Shown: positions 32,953 to 42,109 of the stretch, in pieces | How the letters are laid out: the number at the start of each line of letters is the position of its first letter | Position numbering within the stretch: position 1 is the first letter of the stretch | DNA from: Granulicella sibirica | GTDB lineage: Bacteria > Acidobacteriota > Terriglobia > Terriglobales > Acidobacteriaceae | Assembly: GCF_004115155.1 (NCBI RefSeq) | Contig: NZ_RDSM01000002.1 | Span: 372,001 to 436,000, forward strand | Reading direction: 5' to 3' | DNA: 64,000 nucleotides | Made by a program: the position numbers and the translations under genes | Notes under the pieces: model-generated | What the model was told of the DNA's origin: nothing | What the model saw: the letters and a program-made list of their open reading frames with translations, nothing else | Database searches by the model: none

Positions 32953-33990
32953 ATGAACCTAGATCCGATTGAACTGACTCGCAAGCTTGTCAATATTGAA
33001 TCCATCAGCTATCACGAAGGCGTCGTGGGTGCGTTTTTACACGAGTTTCTTGAGGGTGAGGGGTATGCGGTCGAGAGAATGGCCGTGGATCAGCCGGATC
33101 CGGAGAGGACGCCGGGTGGGGGTACGGGGGAGCGGTTCAACGTCTATGCGGTGATGCCGGGGGTGACGGCAGACTTGGTTTTGTCCACGCATATGGATAC
33201 GGTTCCACCGTTCTTTGGGTGCACGGAGGATGACGAGTATCTGTACGGGCGCGGGACCTGCGATGCCAAGGGAATCATCGCGGCGCAGGTGGCGGCTGCG
33301 GACCAGTTGCGGCAGGCGGGGGTGAAGGTTGGGCTGCTGTTTGTCGTCGGTGAGGAGCGAGATTCGGGTGGGGCGAAGGTGGCGAATCTGAATCCGCGTG
33401 GGTCGAGCTTTCTGATCAATGGGGAGCCTACGGACAATCGGCTGGCGCTAGCGACCAAGGGGGCGCTGCGGGTGGAGATTCGGGCGAGTGGGCGGATGGC
33501 GCATTCGGCTTATCCGGAGCTGGGCGATTCGGCGATCGATAAGCTGCTGGCGGCGCTTTACGACGTGCAACAGCTCAACCTGCCGATCGAGCCGGAGATT
33601 GGGCCGACTACGGTGAACGTTGGACTCATTCATGGGGGAAGGGCGCCGAACGTGATTGCGGATAAGGCGGAGGCGCATCTGCTGATTCGGACGGTGGGGC
33701 CCTCGGAGGATGTGAAGCGGGCGATTCTGAAGGCTGTGGGGGATCGGGCGGAGGTGACGTTCTCGCTGGATTTGACGTTTGTGCGGATGCGTCGGGTGGG
33801 CTCGCTCGAGACGATGATCGCGAAATTTGCTACGGACATTCCTTCGCTGACGAGGTGGGGAGAGCCGTTTCTGCTGGGGCCGGGGTCGATCCATGTGGCG
33901 CACACGACGGAGGAGCGCATCAGCAAGAAGGAGTTGCTGGAGTGCGTGGGGCTTTATGTGGATCTGGCTACTAGTCTGGTGAAGGGCTAG
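32953..33990 (+). CDS. M20 family metallopeptidase/deacetylase
   Basis: 345 residues. STHMDTVPPF and YGRGTCDAKG carry the first metal ligands (His, Asp) and the catalytic Asp; GEERDSGGAK the general-base Glu; ending HVAHTTEERISKKEL with the last His. A dimerisation domain sits in the middle (GRMAHSAYPELGDSAIDKLL). The fold is that of the ArgE/DapE/ACY1 group, so it likely removes an acyl group from an amino acid, but no specific substrate is certain. ATG 32953 is the start that begins the family fold (NLDPIELTRKLVNIES); the frame is open much further upstream, antisense to the previous gene. Confidence 0.88.
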   Translation: MNLDPIELTRKLVNIESISYHEGVVGAFLHEFLEGEGYAVERMAVDQPDPERTPGGGTGERFNVYAVMPGVTADLVLSTHMDTVPPFFGCTEDDEYLYGRGTCDAKGIIAAQVAAADQLRQAGVKVGLLFVVGEERDSGGAKVANLNPRGSSFLINGEPTDNRLALATKGALRVEIRASGRMAHSAYPELGDSAIDKLLAALYDVQQLNLPIEPEIGPTTVNVGLIHGGRAPNVIADKAEAHLLIRTVGPSEDVKRAILKAVGDRAEVTFSLDLTFVRMRRVGSLETMIAKFATDIPSLTRWGEPFLLGPGSIHVAHTTEERISKKELLECVGLYVDLATSLVKG

Positions 33991-34502
33991 GGCTTCGGGT
34001 CAAGGCCGGCGAAGAGGCTCGGGAGATCGACGAAGATCGGGGTTCCGGGGACTTCGAGGCGGGCGGCCGCAGTCCAGCTTGCGCCGATGCACATGCGTCC
34101 GGTGCGGGTATCGGGATCGATGATCCAGATGGTCTCGACTCCCATCTTCCGATAGTCTTCGGCTCGGCGTTGGGTGTCAGAGTAGCTGTCGTCTGGGGAG
34201 AGGATTTCGATGATGAGGACAGGGGCGTCGACAAGAACCGGTGGCTGAGGGCCAGATGTGACGACGGTGACATCTGGGATGCGAACACGAGTAGAAGATA
34301 CGCGGGCTCTCCACTCGACGGCGACCATAACCTGCCATTCTGATTCGTGGGAGAGAAACCAGCCGCCTAGAAGCATCTGGATGCGAGCGTGTTCCCAGGT
34401 TCCCATGTTCCGCTCCACGATTTCGCCGTCGATATACTCGCGGTCGGGCCGGTAGGTCCGCTCGAGGTACTCGGCGATGGGAATTTGAACCGAGGTCGCC
34501 AT
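33987..34502 (-). CDS. Uma2 family endonuclease-fold protein
   Basis: 171 residues, PD-(D/E)xK nuclease fold (formerly DUF820). YIDGEIVERNMGTWEHARIQ near residue 23 supplies the conserved Glu-Arg and a His; RIPDVTVVTSG the metal-binding Asp; VLIIEILSPDDSYSDTQRRA the E-x-L-S-P core; and EDYRKMGVETIWIIDPD the Lys. Such proteins are abundant in acidobacteria and cyanobacteria; few have been tested. Its 3' end overlaps that of the M20 gene by four bases (convergent). Confidence 0.9.
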   Translation of the reverse strand: MATSVQIPIAEYLERTYRPDREYIDGEIVERNMGTWEHARIQMLLGGWFLSHESEWQVMVAVEWRARVSSTRVRIPDVTVVTSGPQPPVLVDAPVLIIEILSPDDSYSDTQRRAEDYRKMGVETIWIIDPDTRTGRMCIGASWTAAARLEVPGTPIFVDLPSLFAGLDPKP

Positions 34503-34530
34503 ATCTGTTGGCTGAAGTCTAGCAGATGGG

Positions 34531-34905
34531 TCAGGAGGAGAGGACTTCGAAGGGGAGGGTGTTGAGGTTGTCTTCGGCGAGGACGGCGGTTTCGTCGGGG
34601 TTGGTGGGATTGTAGCGGATGGTGAGGGTGGGGGCTCCGGTGGCGACGCGTTCGGCGGCGGAGTGGCTGGTAGGGGTGGAGTGGGCGTAGCCGCCGTAGT
34701 ATTCGCCGTTTAGGGTGAAGTGGAAGCCGGCCTCTATCTGATAGTTGCTGGAGAAGGAGGCGTTGGGATCAGAGACAGGATTGACGGACCAGCGGTTGAT
34801 CTCGGCTGTGGTTTTCGGCCAGGTGGTGGCCTGTTGGATCTTTTTCCTGCGTTTGGACTCGCGGAGGGTGCGCTGAATGCTCTCGAACAGGGGAAGGCCG
34901 TGCAT
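34531..34905 (-). CDS. DUF3592-like protein
   Basis: 124 residues. The pattern TTWPKTTAEINRW... followed by FHFTLNGEYYGGYA and PTLTIRYNPTNPDETAVLAE matches DUF3592, where the motif R-Y-x-P-x-x-P is diagnostic. Usual members have flanking membrane helices; this copy lacks an obvious one, so it may be soluble or a shortened form. No function is known. Confidence 0.65.
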   Translation of the reverse strand: MHGLPLFESIQRTLRESKRRKKIQQATTWPKTTAEINRWSVNPVSDPNASFSSNYQIEAGFHFTLNGEYYGGYAHSTPTSHSAAERVATGAPTLTIRYNPTNPDETAVLAEDNLNTLPFEVLSS

Positions 34906-35011
34906 GGGTGAGATCGTAATACCCCCGGTGTAGGTGCTTCAAGTGGTTGGAAAGAGTACGGCGCGAGTAGTATTTTGGACGGGCACTTATCTCGTACGTT
35001 CGAGGTCTGCC

Positions 35012-35503
35012 ATGATGCGTGTCGCGGTGCTTTTTCTCTTTTGCTCTTTGCGTGCTGGAGAGTTGTTTGCACAGGCCGGAGGGGTTTTGGGTGATTGCCC
35101 GATCGGGATGCGGGCTCGTTATGAAGGCGGATTGACGGCGCAGCGTGTCACGGATGGGAAGGTTGAGGTTGTGCAGAGGATGCATCTCAACTTCTGGAAT
35201 CTGGAGAAGCGCGAGGTGGCGGGAGCTGCGGCTTCCTTCCATGGGTATACGGCGCAGGTTCGGTATGCACCGCTTGAGCCTTCAGGCAAAGGTGGATCGG
35301 ATATTTCACGGACAGTGGATTTTCAGTTGGCGCTTGGCAAGGGTGAAATGGCGACGAAGCCGTTGGCGTTGAAGTCATTCGGGTCGGTGAGCTGGATCGA
35401 TTTGCGATCGGTCACATATGCCGATGGTTCGGTGTGGAAGGCTGCCGAGGGAAGCAACTGCCGGATTGAGCCGGATCGGTTTCTACTGGTCGGCGGGCAG
35501 TAA
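35012..35503 (+). CDS. Small secreted protein
   Basis: 163 residues. ATG 35012 has GAGG six bases upstream and opens a signal peptide (MRVAVLFLFCSLRAGELFAQ). The mature part is beta-rich (MRARYEGGLTAQRVTDGKVE, then DFQLALGKGEMATKPLALKS, FGSVSWIDLRSVTYADGSVW), ending in a segment with one Cys. I do not recognise a family. It precedes dnaE by 63 bases in the same direction. Confidence 0.6.
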   Translation: MMRVAVLFLFCSLRAGELFAQAGGVLGDCPIGMRARYEGGLTAQRVTDGKVEVVQRMHLNFWNLEKREVAGAAASFHGYTAQVRYAPLEPSGKGGSDISRTVDFQLALGKGEMATKPLALKSFGSVSWIDLRSVTYADGSVWKAAEGSNCRIEPDRFLLVGGQ

Positions 35504-35566
35504 GGGGAGTTTCGGGCTGGTTTTCCTCAACGGAAAAGAGCAGCGACGGAAGCCTAGAATGGAGAG

Positions 35567-38500
35567 ATGGCAGCAGAATTTACCCATCTCCACCTCCACA
35601 CTGATTACTCTCTCCTTGATGGAGCATGCGACGTTGACAAGCTGGCCGGGCACCTGAAAAAGATCGGGCAGACGGCGGCTGCGATGACGGACCACGGCAA
35701 TATTTTTGGGGCCGTGCATTTCTTCGACGCGATGCAAAAGAAGGGGATCAAGCCGATCCTCGGGTGTGAGCTTTACATCTGCAAGAACGACGACCACCGG
35801 GCTGCTCCTGAAGGCGACAAGTACAACCACATGCTTGTGCTGGCGGAGAACGAGGCCGGATACCGGAACCTGGTTCGGCTGACGTCGGAGGCGGCGCTGC
35901 ATGGGTTCTACCGGAAGCCTCGCGTGTCGAAGAACTTTCTGGCGAAGCATACGGAGGGGTTGATTGGCTTTTCGGGGTGCCTTGCGGGTGAGGTGAATCA
36001 GCACCTCATGGCGGGGAAGTATGACGAAGCCAAGAGGGCCGCAGGCCAGTATGAGGACATGTTCGGGAAGGGAAACTACTTTCTCGAGATACAGGATCAT
36101 GGGCTTGAGCCGGATAAGCCGGTGTGCGATGCGTTGTTCAAGATGGAGCGGGAGCTGGGGATTCCGCTGATCGCGACGAACGACGCGCATTACGTGGGCG
36201 CGGATGACTCGCGGGCGCACGAGATCCTGCTATGCGTGCAGACGGCGGGGTCGATGAACGATCCGAACCGGTTCAAGTTCGATACGCAGGAGTTCTACAT
36301 TAAGACGGCGGACGAGATGCTGCGGACGTTTGCGCAGAATCCCGAAGTGTGCACGCGGACGATGCAGTTTGTCGATCGCTGCAATCTGAAGATGAAGAAG
36401 GTCGACGATCCGTTTCCGGTGTTCGATTGCCCGGATGGTATGACGCTCGATGAGTATTTCGAGGATGTGTGCCGCAAGGGTTTGAAGATGCGGCTTGAGA
36501 CGGCCGTCGCTCACCTGCAGAGCAAGGGGTTGCTGAAGAAGACGATCGCGGACTACGAGGCGAGGCTGAATAGCGAGTTGGACGTGATCAAGAACATGAA
36601 GTTTCCGGGCTACTTCATGATCGTTTGGGACTTCATACGGTATGCGCGGGAGCAGAGTATCCCGGTGGGTCCGGGGCGTGGTTCGGCGGCGGGTTCGCTG
36701 GTGGCGTATGTGATGCAGATCACGGATGTCGATCCGCTGCAGAATGAGTTGCTGTTCGAGCGGTTCCTGAATCCTGAGCGCGTGTCGATGCCTGATATCG
36801 ATATCGACTTCGATATGAACCGGCGCGGCGAGGTGATCGAGTATGTGCGGCGGAAGTATGGGGTGGACCAGGTCGCGCAGATCATCACGTTCAATACGAT
36901 GGCGGCGAAGGCGGCGATCAAGGACGTCGGCCGTGCGCTCGATATGCCGTATGGCGAGGTCGACCGCATCGCGAAGATGATTCCGGCGACGATCGGGATC
37001 ACGATCGACCAGGCGTTGAAAGATTCGCCTCCGCTGGCGCAGGCGTATGAGAGCGATGCGCGGGTAAAGGAAGTGATCGACGCGGCGCTGCGGCTTGAGG
37101 GACTGGTGCGTGGGGCGGGCGTGCATGCGGCAGGTGTCGTGATTGCTCCGCAGCCTTTGACGGAGCTTGTGCCTGTTACGCGGACGAAGGACGAGGCTGT
37201 TGTTACGGCGTATGACATGAAGGCCGTCGAGAAGATGGGTCTGCTCAAGATGGACTTTCTTGGGCTTACCACGCTGACTGTTATTGATGATTGTTTGAAG
37301 CTGATCAAGAGCAATCGTGGGCTGGATGTGGATCTGGCTACGATCGATCTGGATGATGCGAAGACGTATGAGCAGGTGTTTCACCGGGCGCTGACATCGG
37401 GTGTGTTTCAGTTTGAATCGGGTGGGATGCGGGATGTACTGCGGCGCTATAAGCCGACTACGGTTGAGGATCTGACGGCGTTGAATGCCCTGTATCGTCC
37501 GGGGCCGATCCAGGGCGGTATGATCGATGACTTCATCGAACGCAAGTGGGGACGCAGGGCTGTCGAGTATCTACTGCCGGATCTTGAGTTGCTGCTGAAG
37601 GAGACGCTGGGCGTCATCGTGTATCAGGAACAGGTGATGCAGATCTCGAACGTGCTCGCTGGGTATTCGCTTGGTGAGGCCGATCTGCTGCGGCGCGCGA
37701 TGGGTAAGAAAGACCCGGCTGAGATGGACAAGCAGAGGAATCGCTTCATGTCCGGTGCCGCGGAGAAGAAGCACCCGAAGGACATGGCGGGGAAAATCTT
37801 CGATCTGATGGCGCAGTTCGCGGGGTATGGATTTAATAAGTCACACTCTGCGGCTTATGCTTTACTGGCATATCACACGGCTTGGTTGAAGACGCATTTT
37901 CCGGTGGAGTTCATGGCTGCGTTGCTGACGAGTGAAACGTCGAAGCCGGAGAATGTAGTGAAGTATATCCAGGAGTGCCGCGAGATGAATATCTCGGTGA
38001 CTCCGCCGAACGTGCAGGTTTCGTCCACGGCGTTTACTCCTGTTGGCGATACGATTTTGTTCGGGTTGGCGGCGATCAAGAACGTTGGGCATAACGCAAT
38101 TCAGTCGGTGATCGAGGTAAGGGCAGGTTTGCAGGCGGAGGGTAAGTCGGGGTTCACGAGCCTTTGGGAGTTCTGCGAGAAGGTCGATCTTAGGCTGCTG
38201 AACAAGCGGGTGCTGGAGTCGCTGATCAAGGCTGGAGCGATGGACTCCTTTGGCCGTCGAGCGCAGGTGATGGCGGCTCTCGATAAGGCGATGGAGCAGG
38301 CGCAGAAGGCCCAGAAGGATGCGGCTGCGGGGCAGCATGGCTTGTTTGGGATCTTCGATGATCTGCCTGTTGCCGGTGCGACGAAGGCGCAGGAGTTGCC
38401 CCCGGCAGCGGAGTGGGATGAGCATACGCGTCTGCAGAACGAGAAGGATGTTCTCGGCTTCTTCGTTTCGGGTCACCCAATGGATAAGTATCGGGAGAAG

Positions 38501-39097
38501 TTACGCAATATGAAAGTTGTCGATACCGCGACGGCGTGTGAGATGAAGCCGGAGCCGCAGGTGTTTCGGCGGGGTGGTGGAAACGACACGCAGAACGAGA
38601 TCGCCATTGCTGGTGTGATCACCGGGCTTAAGGTGGCGAAGTCGAAGCGGTCGGGCGAGATGTACGCGCAGGCTTGCCTCGAAGATACAGTTGGGAAGAT
38701 CGAGTTGATTGCGTTTCCGCAGTCGTACGAGAAGCTGGCGGAGAAACTGAAGATCGACGTGCCGGTGGTGGTGCGTGGTGTACTGCGGGGGGAAGAGGAC
38801 TCGGCTCCGAAGCTGGCGGTGTCGAGTATCCAGGCGCTCGAGGATGTGAAGCTGAAGCTGCCGGAGTCTTTGCGAATCAAGATTCCGCTGCACGCGAAGG
38901 ATGAGTCAATGCTGGATAAGCTGCATGCTATCTTCGTTGGAGCCCCAGGCAGGGGACGGCTTCTGCTGGACCTGGAAGAGCCGGGTGAGTTCTGCGCAGT
39001 GCTTGAGCCGCAGGATTGTATGGTATCGGCGGACCGGTTGTTTATCGATCGGGTGGAGGAACTTGTTGGCGCTGGCGGCGTGCGGGTGATCGACTAA
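35567..39097 (+). CDS. dnaE: DNA polymerase III subunit alpha
   Basis: 1176 residues, the replicative polymerase. PHP domain first (FTHLHLHTDYSLLDGACDVD, then MTDHGNIFGAVHF), the polymerase core with GPGRGSAAGSLVAYVMQITD and the catalytic aspartates in PDIDIDFDMNRRGEV near residue 405, thumb and fingers regions, beta-clamp and HhH segments, and a C-terminal OB fold (AGVITGLKVAKSKRSGEMYA). The length and order are those of DnaE1. GGAGAG lies just ahead of the ATG. Confidence 0.98.
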   Translation: MAAEFTHLHLHTDYSLLDGACDVDKLAGHLKKIGQTAAAMTDHGNIFGAVHFFDAMQKKGIKPILGCELYICKNDDHRAAPEGDKYNHMLVLAENEAGYRNLVRLTSEAALHGFYRKPRVSKNFLAKHTEGLIGFSGCLAGEVNQHLMAGKYDEAKRAAGQYEDMFGKGNYFLEIQDHGLEPDKPVCDALFKMERELGIPLIATNDAHYVGADDSRAHEILLCVQTAGSMNDPNRFKFDTQEFYIKTADEMLRTFAQNPEVCTRTMQFVDRCNLKMKKVDDPFPVFDCPDGMTLDEYFEDVCRKGLKMRLETAVAHLQSKGLLKKTIADYEARLNSELDVIKNMKFPGYFMIVWDFIRYAREQSIPVGPGRGSAAGSLVAYVMQITDVDPLQNELLFERFLNPERVSMPDIDIDFDMNRRGEVIEYVRRKYGVDQVAQIITFNTMAAKAAIKDVGRALDMPYGEVDRIAKMIPATIGITIDQALKDSPPLAQAYESDARVKEVIDAALRLEGLVRGAGVHAAGVVIAPQPLTELVPVTRTKDEAVVTAYDMKAVEKMGLLKMDFLGLTTLTVIDDCLKLIKSNRGLDVDLATIDLDDAKTYEQVFHRALTSGVFQFESGGMRDVLRRYKPTTVEDLTALNALYRPGPIQGGMIDDFIERKWGRRAVEYLLPDLELLLKETLGVIVYQEQVMQISNVLAGYSLGEADLLRRAMGKKDPAEMDKQRNRFMSGAAEKKHPKDMAGKIFDLMAQFAGYGFNKSHSAAYALLAYHTAWLKTHFPVEFMAALLTSETSKPENVVKYIQECREMNISVTPPNVQVSSTAFTPVGDTILFGLAAIKNVGHNAIQSVIEVRAGLQAEGKSGFTSLWEFCEKVDLRLLNKRVLESLIKAGAMDSFGRRAQVMAALDKAMEQAQKAQKDAAAGQHGLFGIFDDLPVAGATKAQELPPAAEWDEHTRLQNEKDVLGFFVSGHPMDKYREKLRNMKVVDTATACEMKPEPQVFRRGGGNDTQNEIAIAGVITGLKVAKSKRSGEMYAQACLEDTVGKIELIAFPQSYEKLAEKLKIDVPVVVRGVLRGEEDSAPKLAVSSIQALEDVKLKLPESLRIKIPLHAKDESMLDKLHAIFVGAPGRGRLLLDLEEPGEFCAVLEPQDCMVSADRLFIDRVEELVGAGGVRVID

Positions 39098-39145
39098 GGA
39101 GGCGAGGCGATTCTGCTGCGGAGTTCAGAGGTTAAGGAAAAGGTC

Positions 39146-39493
39146 GTGAATACTCTCCGCGCGCTCGAAGAAGAGCTCTTCGAGCCTGCTGTCCGGAGGA
39201 ACATAACGCGGCTTTCGGAGGTGCTCGCCGATGGATTCCGTGAGTTCGGGAGTTCGGGGCGTGTCTTCAGCAAAGCACAGATTATGTCGGAGCTGCAGCA
39301 CGAATTGGAACGACGAATCTCGCTCTCGGAGTTTCGTGTGAAAGCAATTTCCAAGGACGCGGTGCTTGTGACTTACCGCGCGACTCGCGTTCAGGAGGGC
39401 CTGGCGGATGTTCACTCGCTTCGCTCGTCGATCTGGATGAAGCGCGAAGGGCGGTGGGAGATTGTCTTTCATCAAGGAACAGTCGTTCCCTAG
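39146..39493 (+). CDS. SnoaL/DUF4440-like protein
   Basis: 115 residues, cone-shaped NTF2-like fold. LRALEEELFEPAVRRNITRL, LLADGFREFGSSGRVFSKAQ-like helices, RISLSEFRVKAISKDAVLVT, and WMKREGRWEIVFHQGTVV (the terminal W-x-I-x-x-H-x-G strand) are typical of DUF4440/SnoaL proteins. Role unknown. A GTG start is used, with AAGGA seven bases before. It is only 48 bases after dnaE. Confidence 0.75.
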   Translation: MNTLRALEEELFEPAVRRNITRLSEVLADGFREFGSSGRVFSKAQIMSELQHELERRISLSEFRVKAISKDAVLVTYRATRVQEGLADVHSLRSSIWMKREGRWEIVFHQGTVVP

Positions 39494-39507
39494 CCAGGAA
39501 CCTTCTC

Positions 39508-39777
39508 ATGGATTTCGTGCGGGCAGTGAGCGTTCTTTATGCCTTCCTCATGGAGCGTGTTGCATCTTCATGGTGTCGTCCTTTCGGCGCACGAGGCTTT
39601 GGCCCGATGAAGATTGTCCATACAGAGATGGAACTGCGCGCGAGCGGAACAGAGCGGCTTCGCCGCGCGGCCGACGGTGCGAGACTGCATGCGCTGGCCC
39701 GGAGACTACGGCTCGCCGTTTATGTGGTGGTGCTTGTTGCCGCGGCGCTGCTCGTCGATTCTCTCTTGCTGAAGTAA
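39508..39777 (+). CDS. Small membrane-tail protein, uncertain
   Basis: About 89 residues with one C-terminal hydrophobic helix (LAVYVVVLVAAALLVDSLLL), preceded by a positively charged helix (ERLRRAADGARLHALARRLR). AGGA lies eight bases before ATG 39508; ATG 39607 would leave a more compact 56-residue protein. Not recognised; a competing frame (39462-39899) looks less protein-like. Kept as a tentative gene. Confidence 0.4.
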   Translation: MDFVRAVSVLYAFLMERVASSWCRPFGARGFGPMKIVHTEMELRASGTERLRRAADGARLHALARRLRLAVYVVVLVAAALLVDSLLLK

Positions 39778-39933
39778 AGCAGAGTTGTCAGTCAACATAC
39801 GGAACGCGGTGGCAATCGAACTCTTGCACACCTTCAGACCAACAGCGGCTCCAGAACTTCGCGCCGCTGCACCAAGCTAGTTGCCGTGTTCCTGGCTGAT
39901 ACTTATGGCGGGACAGTCCTTTTCATAGACTTT

Positions 39934-40260
39934 TCAACTTCCGGGAGTGTTGCCGCCATGAAACTGTCCGAAGTGCCGAGCGGAAAAGAGACTGATCAAC
40001 ATCACTCCTGCTGCCACAGCGAGGACGTTGCTCGTCGATCGCACATCAAAGCTCCCGACCCTCAGTACGAGCACGTAACCGATGACCGCGTTGAACAATC
40101 CCCATAGAGCGTTGATGGTTGAGGATGAGAGTCCCTCTCCTGGCGGTTTTGCGAACGGGCTCTGGAACGGCTGTCCCATGGTGCCGCTCACAAAATGCGG
40201 GACGGCGTTTGCGAAGAAAATCCCACCGAAGAAGTACGAGACAAAATGAAGCCAGTTCAC
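39934..40260 (-). CDS. Small membrane protein, conserved hypothetical
   Basis: 108 residues with three hydrophobic segments (FVSYFFGGIFFANAVPHFVS, ALWGLFNAVIGYVLVLR, VLAVAAGVMLISLFSARHFG). The start is a GTG with AAAGGA about 11 bases upstream. I think homologs occur in other phyla, function unknown. It lies about 180 bases behind the MarR-type gene on the same strand, so MarR may control it. Confidence 0.6.
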   Translation of the reverse strand: MNWLHFVSYFFGGIFFANAVPHFVSGTMGQPFQSPFAKPPGEGLSSSTINALWGLFNAVIGYVLVLRVGSFDVRSTSNVLAVAAGVMLISLFSARHFGQFHGGNTPGS

Positions 40261-40441
40261 TTGATTAGAGTTCCTTTCGCTTATAGATCAGTAGCCGCGC
40301 AACGATGACAATGCGGAAAGAACTCGATGACAATCTCCCCAAGGTAACCACGGGTCCACGAAACCCCTTTTTATGGCCGACGGTTATGATTGGCAACCGG
40401 CACTTCTTCGATGCGGAGGCAGTCCACCGGCAGGCATAGCT

Positions 40442-40906
40442 TCACGAAAGCGGCTTATCGTCGGTGATTCGGTTGAGGAGACCGAGGGCTGCCGACAGCT
40501 TCTGCCTCTCCAGGGCTGAGAGCTTCTCGAGAATTGCGGTGGTGAGCCAATCCTGCTTTGCGGCGCGGCTTTCCCGAAGTAACTTTTCGCACTTCTTACT
40601 GAGCGACATCAGGGTCTGGCGACCATCTTTCGGGTCGGAGGAACTGCTTACCAAGCCTGCATTCTGCAGGGGGGTAACGATGGAGCTCATCGATTGGGGT
40701 CGCATTCCCTCGGCGCGGGCCAGACCTGACACTGTCACAGCGCCCTCCTTTTCAAGGCGAAGCAGGACCGAGATCTGAGATGGCGTTAGATCATCTCGCC
40801 CGCCCTGCTCGCGCATCCGACGTTTCAGTTTGCCCAGTGTGGTCCGAATCTCCGTCGCTAGATCAGACGCGAACTGGGATTCCGGGACTAGAGCCACCTT
40901 TCTCAT
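40442..40906 (-). CDS. MarR-family transcriptional regulator
   Basis: 154 residues. Winged helix-turn-helix of the MarR type: LTPSQISVLLRLEKEGAVTV, then GLARAEGMRPQSMSSIVTPL (recognition helix) and the wing GLVSSSSDPKDGRQTLMSLS (the D-x-R of MarR wings). Flanking helices make the dimer. Such repressors commonly control the neighbouring gene and themselves in response to phenolic or oxidant ligands. An inverted repeat directly upstream (40924-40942) is a possible operator. Confidence 0.9.
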   Translation of the reverse strand: MRKVALVPESQFASDLATEIRTTLGKLKRRMREQGGRDDLTPSQISVLLRLEKEGAVTVSGLARAEGMRPQSMSSIVTPLQNAGLVSSSSDPKDGRQTLMSLSKKCEKLLRESRAAKQDWLTTAILEKLSALERQKLSAALGLLNRITDDKPLS

Positions 40907-41221
40907 ATGGCGAGCGTACCATTTATACAGCTAATCTGTGCAGGTAAACTGTATTATTCGGATCAGGTCTCGCGTCATGAGAACCCTCTTTGGGCTCTCC
41001 CTCCTACTGATTCGCAGGTCTCCTTTGCAGCCACCGGCGGACGCGGTCCACACAAGGCTCAATAAGAGTTTGGGATCAGGCTCTTCGTTCCCGGGGCACC
41101 TCAATAAGCCATTTGTTTGGCCTTGTTTCGGCAAGTTGCGAGGGCAAGCACATTTTCGCGTGCCCTGACGGGCGAATATCAGGCTCGCGCTGACATACAA
41201 TCAAAACGGTAGAGACCAACG
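40907..41221. other. Intergenic region between marR-like and accA genes
   Basis: About 315 bases. Apart from the inverted repeat at 40924-40942, it holds a TACAAT at 41196-41201, which could be the accA -10 box, without a good -35. CTCAATAAG occurs twice (near 41059 and 41100). Short open frames on both strands look like chance; no gene is called. Confidence 0.5.
40924..40942 (-). promoter_or_regulatory. Candidate MarR operator with -10 box
   Basis: TATACAG, five bases, CTGTGCA, an imperfect inverted repeat (inner ACAG-N5-CTGT exact). On the minus strand it contains TGTATAAA, a good -10, 18 bases before the regulator start. An operator here would give self-repression. Confidence 0.4.
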
Positions 41222-42076
41222 ATGGCAGAACACGAAGCGACACGCGTAACGCACACTCCCCCTGCCGCACCGGTTCCCGAGGCGTGGATTCGGACGGAGC
41301 TCGCACGGGACCCGCAACGCCCCTATCCCATGGACTTCATCGAAGCACTGTTCACCGACCTGAGCGAGCTCCACGGCGATCGTGCCTTTGGCGACGATCC
41401 GGCGATGATGTGCGGCATGGCGCGTTTTCACGGGGAAGCTGTGATGGTGATCGGCAACCTGAAGGGCCGCACGCTCAAGGAGCGGGTGAGCCGGAAGTTC
41501 GGGAGTCCAGAACCGGAAGGCTATCGCAAGGCGCTGCGCGCAATGAAGATCGCGGAGAAGTTTGGGCGGCCCATCTTTACCTTTCTTGATCTCGCGGGAG
41601 CATACCCGGGGATTGGAGCAGAGGAGCGCGGCCAAGGAGAGGCGATCGCACGGAATTTGATCGAGATGTCACGTTTGCGAGTTCCTACGATCGCCACGAT
41701 CACGGGAGAAGGCGGATCGGGCGGGGCTCTTGCGCTTGCGGTGGCAGACCGTGTGCTGATGCTTGAAAATGCAATCTACTCGGTGATCTCGCCCGAGGGT
41801 TGCGCGTCGATCATGTGGAAGGATTCGAGCAAGAAGCAGCAGGCGGCTGCGGCGCTGAAGTACACGTCGTTTGATGTGAAGCGACTGGGATGTGTGGACG
41901 ACGTGGTTCCCGAGCCGACGGGAGGAACGCAGAAGGACTTTCCGGCGGCCATGGGCATGCTCGACACGAGGCTTATGGCGCATTTGGACGAGATCCGCTC
42001 GATGCCTGTGAATCTGTTGCTGGAACAGCGTTACGAGAAGTTCAGAAAGATAGCTCAGTTTTATACGTCTTCCTAG
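41222..42076 (+). CDS. accA: Acetyl-CoA carboxylase carboxyltransferase subunit alpha
   Basis: 284 residues. With AccD it moves the carboxyl group from biotin to acetyl-CoA in the first step of fatty-acid synthesis. Family stretches: YPMDFIEALFTDLSELHGDR, MKIAEKFGRPIFTFLDLAGA, YPGIGAEERGQGEAIARNLI and TGEGGSGGALALAVADRVLM with the glycine oxyanion loop, then ISPEGCASIMWKD. Enteric AccA is about 319 residues; this one lacks part of the N-terminal helix region. accB, accC and accD are not in the window. Confidence 0.96.
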   Translation: MAEHEATRVTHTPPAAPVPEAWIRTELARDPQRPYPMDFIEALFTDLSELHGDRAFGDDPAMMCGMARFHGEAVMVIGNLKGRTLKERVSRKFGSPEPEGYRKALRAMKIAEKFGRPIFTFLDLAGAYPGIGAEERGQGEAIARNLIEMSRLRVPTIATITGEGGSGGALALAVADRVLMLENAIYSVISPEGCASIMWKDSSKKQQAAAALKYTSFDVKRLGCVDDVVPEPTGGTQKDFPAAMGMLDTRLMAHLDEIRSMPVNLLLEQRYEKFRKIAQFYTSS

Positions 42077-42109
42077 AATGAGGGCGGTTCGCCCGTCCTC
42101 GTCTTGTGA

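Noticed and set aside
36230..37384. Long frame antisense to dnaE
   Set aside because: dnaE motifs are certain on the plus strand and the antisense product has shadow composition.
39462..39899. 145-residue frame beside the SnoaL-like gene
   Set aside because: Cys/Arg-rich shadow composition; overlaps two better frames.
40938..41168. Short frame in the gap before accA
   Set aside because: No ribosome-binding site, odd composition, and overlapping equally poor frames on the other strand.
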